Below are positions 23,084 to 31,884 of a DNA stretch of 64,000 bases, piece by piece. A program made the translations under genes and the position numbers. The stretch spans positions 1 to 64,000 of the forward strand of contig NZ_LLZI01000191.1 of assembly GCF_001509485.1 (NCBI RefSeq), read 5' to 3'. This DNA comes from Streptomyces sp. NRRL F-4489 (lineage in GTDB: Bacteria; Actinomycetota; Actinomycetes; Streptomycetales; Streptomycetaceae). Position 1 is the stretch's first letter. Each line of letters begins with the position of its first letter. Below the pieces are notes generated by a model, which was given only the letters and a program-made list of their open reading frames with translations, made no database searches and was not told the DNA's origin.

Positions 23084-24414
23084 TGAGCAAGCAGAAGGAC
23101 CAGGACACCAGCAAGGAGACCGTCCCCGGCCCCAGGGGCGGCACGGAGAACGGCCGCCCCCCGGGGGACGCCCCCGCGCCCCTCCTGGAGGTCTCCCGCC
23201 GCCGCCTCCTGGGGACGGTCGGCGGGGCCGGGGCCGCCGGGCTGGTGCTCGGCGGGGCCGGCGGCGTGCTCGGCGCCACCGCCGCCCGGGGCGACGCCCC
23301 CGAGCCGCTGACCGCGATCGGCGCGACCGAGGTCGCGTTCCGGACGAAGGGCGCCAAGCACCAGGCGGGCATCACCACCCCGCTCCAGGCCCGCGGCCAC
23401 CTCGTCGCGTTCGACCTGGCGCCCGGCGCCGGCCGCAAGGAGGCCGCCGCCCTGCTGCGCCGCTGGTCTCGTACGGCCGAGGAGCTGATGGCCGGGCGGG
23501 CCCCGGACGCCGACACGGCGGTGGCGCTGGACGCCGGCCCGTCCTCGCTGACCGTCACCTTCGGCCTGGGCCGCAGCTTCTTCGACCGGACCGGGCTGGC
23601 CGCCCGCCGCCCGGTCCAGCTCGACCCGCTGCCGGACTTCTCCGCCGACGCCCTCGACCCCCGGCGCAGCGAAGGCGACCTGTGGGTCCAGATCGGCGCC
23701 GACGACGCGCTGGTCGCCTTCCACGCCCTGCGCGCGCTCCAGAAGGAGGCCGCGGACACCGCCCGGCTGCGCTGGCAGATGAACGGCTTCAACCGCACCC
23801 CGGGCGCCACCGCGCACCCGATGACCGCCCGCAACCTCATGGGCCAGATCGACGGCACCAACAACCCCAAACCGTCCGACCCGGACTTCGACCGGCGGAT
23901 CTTCGTCGGCCCGGAGGCGGCGCAGGAGTGGATGCGCGGCGGTTCGTACGCCGTGGTGCGCCGGATCCGGATGCTGCTGGACGACTGGGAGAAGCGGTCC
24001 CGCACCGAGCAGGAGCGGGTCATAGGGCGGCGCAAGGACACCGGCGCCCCGCTGACCGGCGGCACCGAGAACACCCCGATGAAGCTGGACGCCACCGGAC
24101 CCGACGGCCTCCCGGTCATCCCGGCGAACGCGCACGCCCGGATCGCCGCCCCGGCGGCCAACCAGGGCGCGGCGATGCTGCGCCGCCCGTTCTCCTACCA
24201 CGACGGCTACCGGGACGACGGGGCGCCGGACGCCGGGCTGCTCTTCATCTGCTGGCAGGCCGATCCGCTGCGGGCCTTCACCCAGATCCAGCGGAAACTG
24301 GACCGCGGGGACGCGCTCTCGCCGTTCCTGCGCCACGAGGCCAGCGGCCTGTACGCGGTGCCGCCGGCCCCGTCGCCCGGGGACTACGTGGCCCAGCCGC
24401 TGCTGGAGGGCTGA
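23083..24414 (+). CDS. dtpA: Tat-exported dye-decolourising peroxidase (DyP)
   Basis: 443 residues; the ATG shares one base with the upstream TGA (TGATG). The twin-arginine signal SRRRLLG (Ser38, Arg39, Arg40) is followed by a Gly/Ala-rich hydrophobic core, so the folded haem enzyme is exported by Tat. DyP landmarks: GQIDGTNNP with the distal Asp (about 257), and the proximal haem-ligand His in NAHARIAAP (about 351). DyP peroxidases oxidise large substrates with hydrogen peroxide. In S. lividans a DtpA from an equivalent sco/ecuc cluster cooperates with the copper oxidase GlxA in morphogenesis; same role inferred here. Confidence 0.94.
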   Translation: MSKQKDQDTSKETVPGPRGGTENGRPPGDAPAPLLEVSRRRLLGTVGGAGAAGLVLGGAGGVLGATAARGDAPEPLTAIGATEVAFRTKGAKHQAGITTPLQARGHLVAFDLAPGAGRKEAAALLRRWSRTAEELMAGRAPDADTAVALDAGPSSLTVTFGLGRSFFDRTGLAARRPVQLDPLPDFSADALDPRRSEGDLWVQIGADDALVAFHALRALQKEAADTARLRWQMNGFNRTPGATAHPMTARNLMGQIDGTNNPKPSDPDFDRRIFVGPEAAQEWMRGGSYAVVRRIRMLLDDWEKRSRTEQERVIGRRKDTGAPLTGGTENTPMKLDATGPDGLPVIPANAHARIAAPAANQGAAMLRRPFSYHDGYRDDGAPDAGLLFICWQADPLRAFTQIQRKLDRGDALSPFLRHEASGLYAVPPAPSPGDYVAQPLLEG

Positions 24415-24448
24415 CCGGCCCGGTACGGACCCGCGGCCACCGGGCCGG
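24415..24448 (+). terminator. Hairpin after dtpA
   Basis: CCGGCCCGGT (24415-24424) pairs with ACCGGGCCGG (24439-24448) right after the stop codon. A repeat of GGGCCGGTACCGCCCC follows twice before pheA. Confidence 0.6.
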
Positions 24449-24579
24449 TACCGCCCCTGTCCCCCGGGCCGGTACCGCCCCGTGGACGGCGCCACCGGCC
24501 GCCGGGCCGCTCGGTATCGTGGCAGGGCAGGGCGGAATTCGGCGGGATGCTCCCGCAGGCACGTGAGGGAGTCCACTCC

Positions 24580-25506
24580 ATGTCGGCCAGTCGCTATACG
24601 TATCTCGGTCCCGCGGGCACGTTCACGGAGGCGGCGCTGCGCACCCTCCCGGAGGCGGCCACCCGCGAGCTGGTGCCCATGGTGTCGGTCCCGGCCGCGC
24701 TGGACGCCGTACGGGCCGGGGAGGCCGCCGCGGCGCTGGTGCCGATCGAGAACTCCGTCGAGGGCGGGGTCACCACCACCCTCGACGAACTGGCCTCCGG
24801 CGAGCCGCTGATGATCTACCGCGAGGTGCTGCTGCCGATCGCCTTCGCGCTGCTGGTCCGGCCCGGTACGGAGCTGGCGGACGTGAAGACCGTGACCGGC
24901 CACCCGGTCGCCCAGCCGCAGGTCCGCAAGTGGCTCGCGGCCCAACTCCCCAATGCCGTCTGGGAGTCCGCGGCGTCCAACGCCGACGGCGCGCGGCTGG
25001 TGCAGGAGGGCCGCTACGACGGCGCGTTCGCCGGGGAGTTCGCGGCGGCCACGTACGGGCTCACGCCGCTGGTCACCGACATCCACGACGCGCAGAACGC
25101 CGCCACCCGCTTCGTACTGGTCGGCCGCCCGGCCCGGCCCGCGGCGCCCACCGGGGCGGACAAGACCTCGGTGGTGCTGTGGCTGGCCGCCGACCACCCC
25201 GGCGCGCTGCTGGAGCTGCTCCAGGAGTACGCGGTGCGCGGGGTCAGCATGATGCGGATCGAGTCCCGGCCCACGGGCGAGGGCATCGGCCGCTACTGCT
25301 TCTCGGTGGACTGCGAGGGCCATGTCACCGACCGGCGGGTGGGCGAGGTCCTGATGGGGCTGAAGCGGGTCTGCCGCGATGTGCGGTTCCTCGGCTCGTA
25401 TCCGCGGGCGGACGCGGTGGGGGCGACGGTGCGGCCACAGGTGACCGACGCGGCGTTCAGCGAGGCGTCCGACTGGCTGGCGCGCTGCCTCGACGGGCGG
25501 GGCTGA
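24580..25506 (+). CDS. pheA: Prephenate dehydratase
   Basis: 308 residues from the ATG at 24580 after GAGGGAG. The catalytic PDT domain (about 1-185) begins YTYLGPAGTFTE and contains the diagnostic TRF motif (AATRFVLVG) and VPIENSVEGGV. A C-terminal ACT domain (about 200-275, GALLELLQEYAVRGVSM and the ESRPTGEG motif) binds phenylalanine for feedback inhibition. It converts prephenate to phenylpyruvate, the last committed step of phenylalanine synthesis. It is a stand-alone enzyme without a chorismate mutase domain, usual for actinobacteria. Confidence 0.97.
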   Translation: MSASRYTYLGPAGTFTEAALRTLPEAATRELVPMVSVPAALDAVRAGEAAAALVPIENSVEGGVTTTLDELASGEPLMIYREVLLPIAFALLVRPGTELADVKTVTGHPVAQPQVRKWLAAQLPNAVWESAASNADGARLVQEGRYDGAFAGEFAAATYGLTPLVTDIHDAQNAATRFVLVGRPARPAAPTGADKTSVVLWLAADHPGALLELLQEYAVRGVSMMRIESRPTGEGIGRYCFSVDCEGHVTDRRVGEVLMGLKRVCRDVRFLGSYPRADAVGATVRPQVTDAAFSEASDWLARCLDGRG

Positions 25507-26186
25507 CCGGCCGGCCCGGCGCTGCCCTTCGGGTTACGGGCTGTGACCTGCGTCTTCGGCGGGAGCCGGGACGCCGCTCCGGCGCGCCCGGCCGGCGGCC
25601 CCCGCGGTTGTCCACAAAGTTATCCACAGGCTCGCTTCTCGACCTGTGGGTAAGTCGACATGAGGGCCGCGGGAGAGTCGGACAGAGTCGACATATCTCC
25701 CTAGAGATCCCAGATCCGTCCACAGTTACGCACAGTGGATCACTGGGGTGCCCGTCAGCACAATTCCCGCGATGAATCCTTTAGGGCGAGGTAATCCCAC
25801 ACGAAAGAGTGCGTGAACGCGGTTTGGCGAGAGAATCCGCGGGCGAGCATTTCGGGCGCAGAATGATCAATTCCGACTTCCACAGAACGCGCACACAGCC
25901 TGTGGATAAGAAACCCGGAACCACTCCCTCCTGTGGACAACGCAGGGGACAACCCGGCTCCGGCCGGGCGGAGAGCCCGCCGATTCCGGGGCGGCCGCCC
26001 CACACACTCTTTTCACCGCCCGGCCCGGAATTCCGCAGGGCCTCACCATGCGTTACGGTGACCGGCCGGCAAGCGCGTCTCGACGCCGATTCCCCGTCGC
26101 GGAATAAATAACCGCAAACCGGGCAAATGGCCCTACTCGCCAATAGCACGTGGAGGCCCGGCCCGCGGCCCCGGTAGCCTGGTGGG
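25507..26186. other. 680-bp intergenic region between pheA and serS
   Basis: Unusually long and AT-rich for this chromosome. It contains the DnaA-box cluster (25608-25940), two copies of GTCGACAT (25654 and 25687), and a small ATCTC-CCTA-GAGAT hairpin (25695-25708). The serS -10 TAGCCT (26175-26180) ends six bases before the serS GTG. No protein gene is convincing; a 100-codon frame at 25809 has no recognisable start or composition. Confidence 0.6.
25608..25940. other. DnaA-box cluster outside oriC
   Basis: Four perfect 9-mers: TTGTCCACA at 25608-25616 and TTATCCACA at 25620-25628 on the forward strand; their complements TGTGGATAA at 25901-25909 and TGTGGACAA at 25932-25940 on the reverse. 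A one-mismatch box (TGTGGGTAA, 25645-25653) and weaker ones (for example near 25716-25724) lie between. The paired boxes face each other across about 270 bp. No dnaA or dnaN gene is adjacent, so this is not oriC itself; it probably titrates DnaA or controls nearby transcription. Confidence 0.8.
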
Positions 26187-27476
26187 GTGATTGACCTTCG
26201 CCTGCTCCGTGAGGACCCCGACCGTGTGCGCGCCTCCCAGCGCGCCCGTGGAGAGGACGTCGCGCTCGTCGACGCACTCCTCTCCGCCGACGAGCGGCGC
26301 AGGTCGTCCGGCGTCCGCTTCGACGAGCTGCGCGCCGAGCAGAAGGCGCTCGGCAAGCGCATCCCCAAGGCCGCCGGCGACGAGAAGGCCGAGCTGCTGA
26401 AGAAGGCCGGCGAGCTGGCCGCCGCGGTCAAGGCCGCCGGCGCCGAGCAGGACGAGGCCAAGGAAGAGACCCAGGCCCTGCTGCTCAAGCTCGGCAATCT
26501 GGTGCACCCCGACGTCCCGGTGGGCGGCGAGGAGGACTTCACGGTCCTGGAGACGCACGGCACCATCCGCGACTTCGCCGCCGAGGGCTTCACGCCCAAG
26601 GACCACCTGGAGATCGGCGAGCTGCTGGGCGCGATCGACGTCGAGCGCGGCGCCAAGGTCTCCGGCTCCCGCTTCTACTACCTCACCGGCGTCGGCGCCC
26701 TGCTGGAGCTCGCACTGGTCAACGCCGCCATCGCACAGGCCACCGAGGCCGGCTTCACGCCGATGCTGACGCCCACCCTGGTCCGCCCGCGCGCCATGGA
26801 GGGCACCGGCTTCCTCGGCCAGGCCGCCGAGAACGTCTACTACCTCGAGCGCGACGACTACTACCTCGTCGGCACCTCCGAGGTCCCGCTCGCCGCGTAC
26901 CACATGGACGAGATCGTCGACGCCGAGCAGCTGCCGCTGCGCTACGCCGGCTTCTCGCCCTGCTACCGCCGCGAGGCCGGCACGTACGGCAAGGACACCC
27001 GGGGCATCTTCCGCGTCCACCAGTTCGACAAGGTGGAGATGTTCTCCTACGTCGCGCCGGAGGACGCCGAGGCCGAGCACCGGCGGCTGCTGGAGTGGGA
27101 GAAGCAGTGGCTGACCGGCCTGGAGCTGCCGTTCCAGGTGATCGACGTCGCCACCGGCGATCTGGGCGCGTCCGCCTCCCGGAAGTTCGACTGCGAGGCG
27201 TGGATCCCCACCCAGGGCAAGTACCGCGAGCTGACCTCGGCGTCGAACTGCAACGAGTTCCAGGCCCGCCGGCTCTCCGTCCGGATGCGCGAGACCGCCG
27301 ACGGCAAGGCCAAGGTCCGCCCGCTGGCCACCCTCAACGGCACCCTCTGCGCCGTCCCGCGCACCATCGTGGCCCTCCTGGAGAACCACCAGCTGCCGGA
27401 CGGCTCGGTCCGCGTCCCCGAGGTGCTCCGCCCGTATCTCGGCGGCCGCGAGGTGCTGGAGCCCGTCGCCAAGTGA
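26187..27476 (+). CDS. serS: Seryl-tRNA synthetase
   Basis: 429 residues from the GTG at 26187, probably leaderless (TAGCCT box six bases upstream). The N-terminal coiled-coil arm (about 1-105, [21 protein letters not shown]) contacts the long variable arm of tRNA-Ser. The class II catalytic core follows with [12 protein letters not shown], motif 2 [20 protein letters not shown] and motif 3 [16 protein letters not shown]. It charges serine tRNAs, including the tRNA-Ser at 1984. The stop overlaps the GTG of the downstream HAD gene, so both may be cotranslated. Confidence 0.98.
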   Translation: MIDLRLLREDPDRVRASQRARGEDVALVDALLSADERRRSSGVRFDELRAEQKALGKRIPKAAGDEKAELLKKAGELAAAVKAAGAEQDEAKEETQALLLKLGNLVHPDVPVGGEEDFTVLETHGTIRDFAAEGFTPKDHLEIGELLGAIDVERGAKVSGSRFYYLTGVGALLELALVNAAIAQATEAGFTPMLTPTLVRPRAMEGTGFLGQAAENVYYLERDDYYLVGTSEVPLAAYHMDEIVDAEQLPLRYAGFSPCYRREAGTYGKDTRGIFRVHQFDKVEMFSYVAPEDAEAEHRRLLEWEKQWLTGLELPFQVIDVATGDLGASASRKFDCEAWIPTQGKYRELTSASNCNEFQARRLSVRMRETADGKAKVRPLATLNGTLCAVPRTIVALLENHQLPDGSVRVPEVLRPYLGGREVLEPVAK

Positions 27477-28297
27477 CCTCCCCAGCCCCGGCGGGTACGC
27501 CGCTGCCGTACAAGCTCATCGCGACCGACCTCGACGGGACGCTGCTGCGCCACGACGAGACGGTCTCCGAGCGCACCCGCCGGGCGCTGGCCGCGGCCAC
27601 CGCCGCCGGTGCCGCGCACATCGTCGTCACCGGCCGCGCGGTGCCCTGGACCCGGCACATCCTCGACGCCCTGGACTACCGCGGCCTGGCGGTCTGCGGG
27701 CAGGGCGCGCAGGTCTACCACGCGGGCGAGCACCGGCTGCTGACGTCGGTGACGCTCGACCGCCAGCTGGCCGGGCTGGCGCTGTCCAAGATCGAGGCCG
27801 AGACCGGCCCGCTCCTCCTGGCGGCGAGCCGGGACGGCCTGGAGGGCGAGGTGCTGGTCGGCCCCGGCTACCGCGTCCAGGAGGGCCCGCTGCCCAGCGT
27901 CCTGATGGACGACCCCGGCCAGCTGTGGTCCGCGCCGCTGAACAAGGTCTACATACAGCACCCGTCGCTGGACGACGACGCGCTGGCCCGGGCCGCCCGC
28001 CAGGTCGCCGGCGACCTCGTCGGCGTGATGGTCGCCGGGCCCGGCGTCGTCGAACTGCTGCCGCTGGGCCTGACCAAGGCCACCGGGCTGTCGCTGGCCG
28101 CCCGCCGGCTGGGCGTCACCGCCAAGGAGACCCTGGCGTTCGGCGATATGCCCAACGACGTGCCGATGTTCGCCTGGGCCGCGCACGGCGTGGCGATGGC
28201 CAACGCCCACGACGAGCTGAAGGCCGTCGCGGACGAGGTCACGGCGTCCAACGAGGACGACGGGGTGGCTGTGGTGCTGGAGCGGCTTTACGGGTGA
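27473..28297 (+). CDS. HAD-superfamily (Cof/IIB) phosphatase
   Basis: 274 residues, GTG overlapping the serS stop (GTGA). HAD motif I is ATDLDGTLL (nucleophile Asp), motif II VVTGR, motif III Lys in GLTKATGL, motif [13 protein letters not shown]. The type IIB cap lies between motifs II and III. These enzymes hydrolyse sugar phosphates, FMN or similar small phosphoesters. A close paralog lies at 55201. It overlaps the convergent rhomboid-like gene by 10 bp. Confidence 0.92.
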   Translation: MTSPAPAGTPLPYKLIATDLDGTLLRHDETVSERTRRALAAATAAGAAHIVVTGRAVPWTRHILDALDYRGLAVCGQGAQVYHAGEHRLLTSVTLDRQLAGLALSKIEAETGPLLLAASRDGLEGEVLVGPGYRVQEGPLPSVLMDDPGQLWSAPLNKVYIQHPSLDDDALARAARQVAGDLVGVMVAGPGVVELLPLGLTKATGLSLAARRLGVTAKETLAFGDMPNDVPMFAWAAHGVAMANAHDELKAVADEVTASNEDDGVAVVLERLYG

Positions 28298-29004
28298 GGG
28301 GGCGGCGGTCCCGGGTCCGGATCGCCGTGTGTCCTGTGCGCCTCGCCCGGCTCGTCCTCCCCGCCGTGGCCGCGTGCCGGCGGGGTCAGGGGCCAGGCCG
28401 CGAAGCCCATGGTCAGCGCTATGGCGTGGCCGAAGTCGGTGAACGTCGCGCCGGTCACCAGCGGCACCCCGAAGAAGGCCAGTACGCCCACCAGGTAGCC
28501 GTAGCGCCAGGGCGGCGGCAGCCGGTACGTCAGCACCCCGGCCGCGGCGGCCAGGCCGTACGAGACGCCGATGTCCACGACATGGGTCATCGAGCGCGGC
28601 AACCGGTGGCCCTCGATGGCCAGCAGGACCAGTTCCTGGCTGGCCAGCGTCGCCGCGACATGGGCCGCGCCCACGGTCAGCAGCCAGCGCCAACTGCCCA
28701 TCCACCGCTCGACGTTGGCGTGCACCAGCTCGAACATCACCGCGTACAGCAGGAACGAGCCCGGGTGCTCGATCCAGAAGCCGGAGATCAGCAGCGACGG
28801 CAGCGGATGCGCGTTCAGCTCGTGGATGTTGCTGCTGGTGCGGTGCAGCAGGAACTGCTCCAGGCCCTCCGAGGCCGAGGCGATCACCAGGCTGGTGATG
28901 CCGATGATCAGCAGCCAGATGTGGGTACCGGGCGAGGACCGCACCCAGGACCGGGCCCAGGACAGCGACCGGCGCAGCAGCGCGCCCGGTGGCGGGGGTT
29001 TCAT
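28288..29004 (-). CDS. Rhomboid-like integral membrane protein
   Basis: 238 residues with six to seven predicted helices from about residue 28 to 205. Rhomboid landmarks can be placed: His95/Asn97 in FELVHANVERW, Ser148 in DIGVSYG (compare GxSG) and His193 in FGHAIALTMGF, so a Ser-His dyad may exist though the GxSG motif is altered. Annotated relatives are called 'rhomboid-like'; intramembrane proteolysis is unproven. The C-terminus is Pro/Asp/His-rich. The ATG overlaps the stop of the Lrp-type regulator (ATGA), so it is the second gene of that operon. Confidence 0.82.
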   Translation of the reverse strand: MKPPPPGALLRRSLSWARSWVRSSPGTHIWLLIIGITSLVIASASEGLEQFLLHRTSSNIHELNAHPLPSLLISGFWIEHPGSFLLYAVMFELVHANVERWMGSWRWLLTVGAAHVAATLASQELVLLAIEGHRLPRSMTHVVDIGVSYGLAAAAGVLTYRLPPPWRYGYLVGVLAFFGVPLVTGATFTDFGHAIALTMGFAAWPLTPPARGHGGEDEPGEAHRTHGDPDPGPPPPHP

Positions 29005-30053
29005 CGGCGGCTCCTGGGGACGGCCGGCGCGGACATCAGATACGGGCCCGGCCCCTTGACCTGCCGGATCCGGGGCGAGCTCTCCATCGTCCGGACACCG
29101 GGGAGCGCGGCGACCCGGGTCGTCAGGTAGGTGTAGAGCGCGCCGGTGTCCCGGCACAGGACGGACGCGAAGAGGTTGTGCGGCCCGGTGGTGGCGCCGG
29201 CGAAGGCGACCTCCGGGTGGGCCGCCAACGCCTCGCCCGTCGTGGCGAGTTCGGCGGGCGCGACGGACAGCCACAGGGCCACCATCACCCCGTAGCCGAA
29301 CTTCCGCAGGTCGTAGTCGACGTCGTAGTACAGGACGCCGTCCGCGCGCAGCGCCTCCAGGCGGCGGCGGACGGTGGTCGGCGACCAGCCGGTGGCCGCG
29401 GCGAGTTCGGCCAGCGGGGCGCGGCCGTCCCGGCCCAGCACCTCGAAGAGGCGCCGGTCGGCGTCGGAGAGCACGAGGGGGGTGGCGTCCCGGTGGCCCC
29501 GGGGGTCCGGGTCGACCGCGTGGCCCGGTGGTGGGGGGCTCAGCCGGGCGGCCTCCTCCGGGGTCAGCGCCCCGGACTTGGTCACCGCGCTCTGCGGGCC
29601 GCCGTAGAACTCGTGCAGCAGGCAGTGCGCGGCCACCCCGACCACGCTCGGCGTGCGCGGCAGCTTCTGGAGCAGCAGCGCGTCGCTGTGCTCGCTGCTG
29701 GCCGCCCGGCAGATCGCGGCGATCTCGGTGCCGCCGGACATCAGGCTGACCCAGGCGGTGTCCGGGCGGCGGGCCAGCGCCTCGGCGACCGGCAGCGCGG
29801 CGTCCGGCGCGCACTGCACCCGCACCATCCACTCCACCTCGCCCAGCGCCCGGGGCTCGGTCAGCCCCAGCACCCGGAACGCGCCGGAGCTGCGGTGCCG
29901 GGTGTAGCGCCGGGCGACGGTCTGGTCGGAGACGCCGAGCACCTCGGCGATCCGGCTGAACGGGGCCCGGCCGTCGATCTGAAGGGCGTGGATGATCCGG
30001 CGGTCCAGTTCGTCGAAGAGGGCGGGCCGGCCGGCGGATCCGTCGGTTTTCAC
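29001..30053 (-). CDS. Lrp/AsnC-family regulator with two tandem modules
   Basis: 350 residues, about twice the usual Lrp length. First module: helix-turn-helix at about 12-58 (LDRRIIHALQIDGRAPFSRI, VSDQTVARRYTRH) and a ligand-binding domain. Second module: helix-turn-helix at about 200-245 (ADRRLFEVLGRDGRAPLAEL, WSPTTVRRRLEAL) and a second ligand domain. It probably acts as a pseudo-dimer or tetramer. It is divergent from the DHA2-type exporter at 30199 and likely regulates it; an imperfect inverted repeat lies between them. Confidence 0.92.
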   Translation of the reverse strand: MKTDGSAGRPALFDELDRRIIHALQIDGRAPFSRIAEVLGVSDQTVARRYTRHRSSGAFRVLGLTEPRALGEVEWMVRVQCAPDAALPVAEALARRPDTAWVSLMSGGTEIAAICRAASSEHSDALLLQKLPRTPSVVGVAAHCLLHEFYGGPQSAVTKSGALTPEEAARLSPPPPGHAVDPDPRGHRDATPLVLSDADRRLFEVLGRDGRAPLAELAAATGWSPTTVRRRLEALRADGVLYYDVDYDLRKFGYGVMVALWLSVAPAELATTGEALAAHPEVAFAGATTGPHNLFASVLCRDTGALYTYLTTRVAALPGVRTMESSPRIRQVKGPGPYLMSAPAVPRSRR

Positions 30054-30071
30054 CGTTGGAGGCTAACCCGT

Positions 30072-30114
30072 GTCGGATTCCGCCGCCGGGAGCGCCGTGG
30101 CTGGGGAATCGGAC
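30072..30114. promoter_or_regulatory. Inverted repeat between lrp-type gene and MFS gene
   Basis: GTCGGATTCC (30072-30081) and GGAATCGGAC (30105-30114) match as inverted arms at 9 of 10 positions with a 23-bp gap. Candidate operator of the divergent regulator. Confidence 0.4.
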
Positions 30115-30198
30115 GCCGTCTCGCGGAAGGTGGGCCGACGGACACCGGCAGACGCGTCATGTGCACGCGGCGCACCTCACCCGATGGAGGAAATGATC

Positions 30199-31713
30199 AT
30201 GCGGTACGCACCCGGGGACGGGCGCGGCAAGTGGTGGCCCCTGGTGGCCATCACCCTGGGCAACTTCATGCTGCTGGTCGACGTGACCATCGTGAACACC
30301 GCGCTGCCCAGGATCGCCGGCAGCCTGGGCGCCTCCTTCACCTCCCTCCAGTGGGTGATGGACAGCTACGCGCTGGCGCTGGCCGCGCTCCTGATGGCGG
30401 CCGGTTCGGCGGCCGACCTCTTCGGGCGGCGCCGGCTCTACGTCGCCGGGCTGGCGCTGTTCGCGCTCGCCTCGCTGGCCTGCGGGCTGGCGCCCGGCGC
30501 GGAGGTGCTGGTCGCGGCGCGGGCCGTGCAGGGCATCGGCGCGGCGGCGATGTTCGCCACCAACACCCCGCTGCTGATGGCCGCCTACCAGGGGCGCGAC
30601 CGCGGGGTGGCGTTCGGCGTCTGGGGCGGGACGAGCGGGGCCGCGGCCGCCGTGGGCCCGGTGCTCGGCGGGGTGCTCACCGAGTGGGCCGACTGGCGGG
30701 CGATCTTCCTCGTCAATCTGCCGCTGACGGCGATCGCGATCCGGCTGACCCAGCGCCACCTGGGCGAGTCCTACGGCGACCGGGGGGCGCGGATCGACTG
30801 GCCGGGCGCCGCCTGCTTCACCGTCTGCGCCGGCGCGCTGACGTACGGGCTGATGCGCGGCGGCGACCACGGCTGGACCGAGTCCGGGACGCTGGCCTCC
30901 CTGGCCACCGCGGCCCTCGCCCTGCTGGTCTTCGTCGCCGTGGAACGCCGCACCGCCGGCCCGCTGCTCGACCTGCGGCTGCTGCGCCGCCCGTCGTTCG
31001 CCGTCCTGATGGCGGCGGCGCTGCTGATGCAGGCGGCGGCCTTCCCGTACCTGACGTTCGTGGGTCTGTGGGCGCAGAACGTCCTGGGGCTGTCCCCGAT
31101 CGGGGCGGGCCTGGCGGCGACGCCGCTGGCCCTGATGTCGCTGCTGGTCGGCGTGTTCGGGGGCCGGCTGCTCCAGCGGACGCGGCCGCGGCTCCCGCTG
31201 GGCGGCGGGCTGCTGCTGATCGGCGCGGGCGCGCTGCTGCACGTCGTCCTGCTGCGCACCGGGGCCGGCTGGCCCGCCCTGGTACCCGGCCTGGCGCTCA
31301 GCGGCCTCGGGGTCGGCGCGGCCATGCCGGTCCTGGTTTCCGCGGCCCTCGGCGCCGCGCCCCCGGAGCGCGCGGGGATGGCGAGCGGCGCGGTGAACAC
31401 CTTCCGCCAGCTGGGCTTCGCCCTCGGCATCGCCGTCCTCGGCACGGTCTTCGGCGACGCCCTGCACCGGGCGGGCACCGGCCGCCCGGCCGTCGCCGCC
31501 GGCTACCTCACCGGCCTGCGCCACGTCTCCCTGATCTCCGGCGTGGTCGCGCTGGCCGCGGCGGTGCTGGTGCTGGTGGTCGTACGCGGCGGCGAACGCG
31601 CGGGAGGCGGGCGTGCGGAGGGTGGCCGGGGGGCTGAGGGTGCCCGGGAGGCGGATGCCGCCCCGGGTGCGGATGGCGCTCCGGCGGGCGAACGGGCGGC
31701 GGCACACGGCTAG
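30199..31713 (+). CDS. MFS transporter, DHA2 (14-helix) drug-efflux type
   Basis: 504 residues from the ATG at 30199, eight bases after GGAGG; the frame is open upstream. The first helix carries FMLLVDVTIVNTALP, the DHA2 signature, and loop 2-3 has GSAADLFGRRRLY. About 14 hydrophobic helices, C-terminal tail Ala/Gly/Glu-rich. Proton-driven export of a drug or metabolite is likely; substrate unknown. Divergent from the Lrp-type regulator. A strong hairpin follows. Confidence 0.92.
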   Translation: MRYAPGDGRGKWWPLVAITLGNFMLLVDVTIVNTALPRIAGSLGASFTSLQWVMDSYALALAALLMAAGSAADLFGRRRLYVAGLALFALASLACGLAPGAEVLVAARAVQGIGAAAMFATNTPLLMAAYQGRDRGVAFGVWGGTSGAAAAVGPVLGGVLTEWADWRAIFLVNLPLTAIAIRLTQRHLGESYGDRGARIDWPGAACFTVCAGALTYGLMRGGDHGWTESGTLASLATAALALLVFVAVERRTAGPLLDLRLLRRPSFAVLMAAALLMQAAAFPYLTFVGLWAQNVLGLSPIGAGLAATPLALMSLLVGVFGGRLLQRTRPRLPLGGGLLLIGAGALLHVVLLRTGAGWPALVPGLALSGLGVGAAMPVLVSAALGAAPPERAGMASGAVNTFRQLGFALGIAVLGTVFGDALHRAGTGRPAVAAGYLTGLRHVSLISGVVALAAAVLVLVVVRGGERAGGGRAEGGRGAEGAREADAAPGADGAPAGERAAAHG

Positions 31714-31728
31714 TTGGGGCGGGTCGGC

Positions 31729-31762
31729 ACCCGGAACCGTACGGCCGTACACGGTTCCGGGT
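31729..31762. terminator. Strong hairpin after the MFS gene
   Basis: ACCCGGAACCGT (31729-31740) pairs perfectly with ACGGTTCCGGGT (31751-31762) across ACGGCCGTAC, which is itself palindromic. Confidence 0.75.
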
Positions 31763-31831
31763 TGCCGCCCTGGGCCCTGGGACGATCGTCCCCGGGCGGC
31801 ACCCCCAAGTCAATCCTCGGGTTTCCTTGCA

Positions 31832-31878
31832 AAGCCCTTAGCCACGGCTTGGGTTGGCCGGGGCGCGCGGACTAGCGT
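31832..31878 (+). promoter_or_regulatory. Promoter and LysR-type site of the lysR gene
   Basis: TTGGGT (31849-31854), an 18-bp spacer and TAGCGT (31873-31878), six bases before the GTG, form a leaderless promoter. AAGCC-N9-GGCTT (31832-31850) is a perfect inverted repeat overlapping the -35, the usual place for autorepression by LysR proteins. Confidence 0.6.
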
Positions 31879-31884
31879 GGCGGG

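Noticed and set aside
22219..25323. 1034-codon reverse frame across copCD, dtpA and pheA
   Set aside because: Crosses three clear genes on the other strand; a high-GC artefact.
25809..26111. 100-codon frame in the DnaA-box region
   Set aside because: No ribosome site, no family resemblance, composition of intergenic DNA, and overlaps DnaA boxes.
25507..26186. Chromosomal origin (oriC)
   Set aside because: Too few boxes and no dnaA/dnaN genes alongside; described instead as a DnaA-box cluster.
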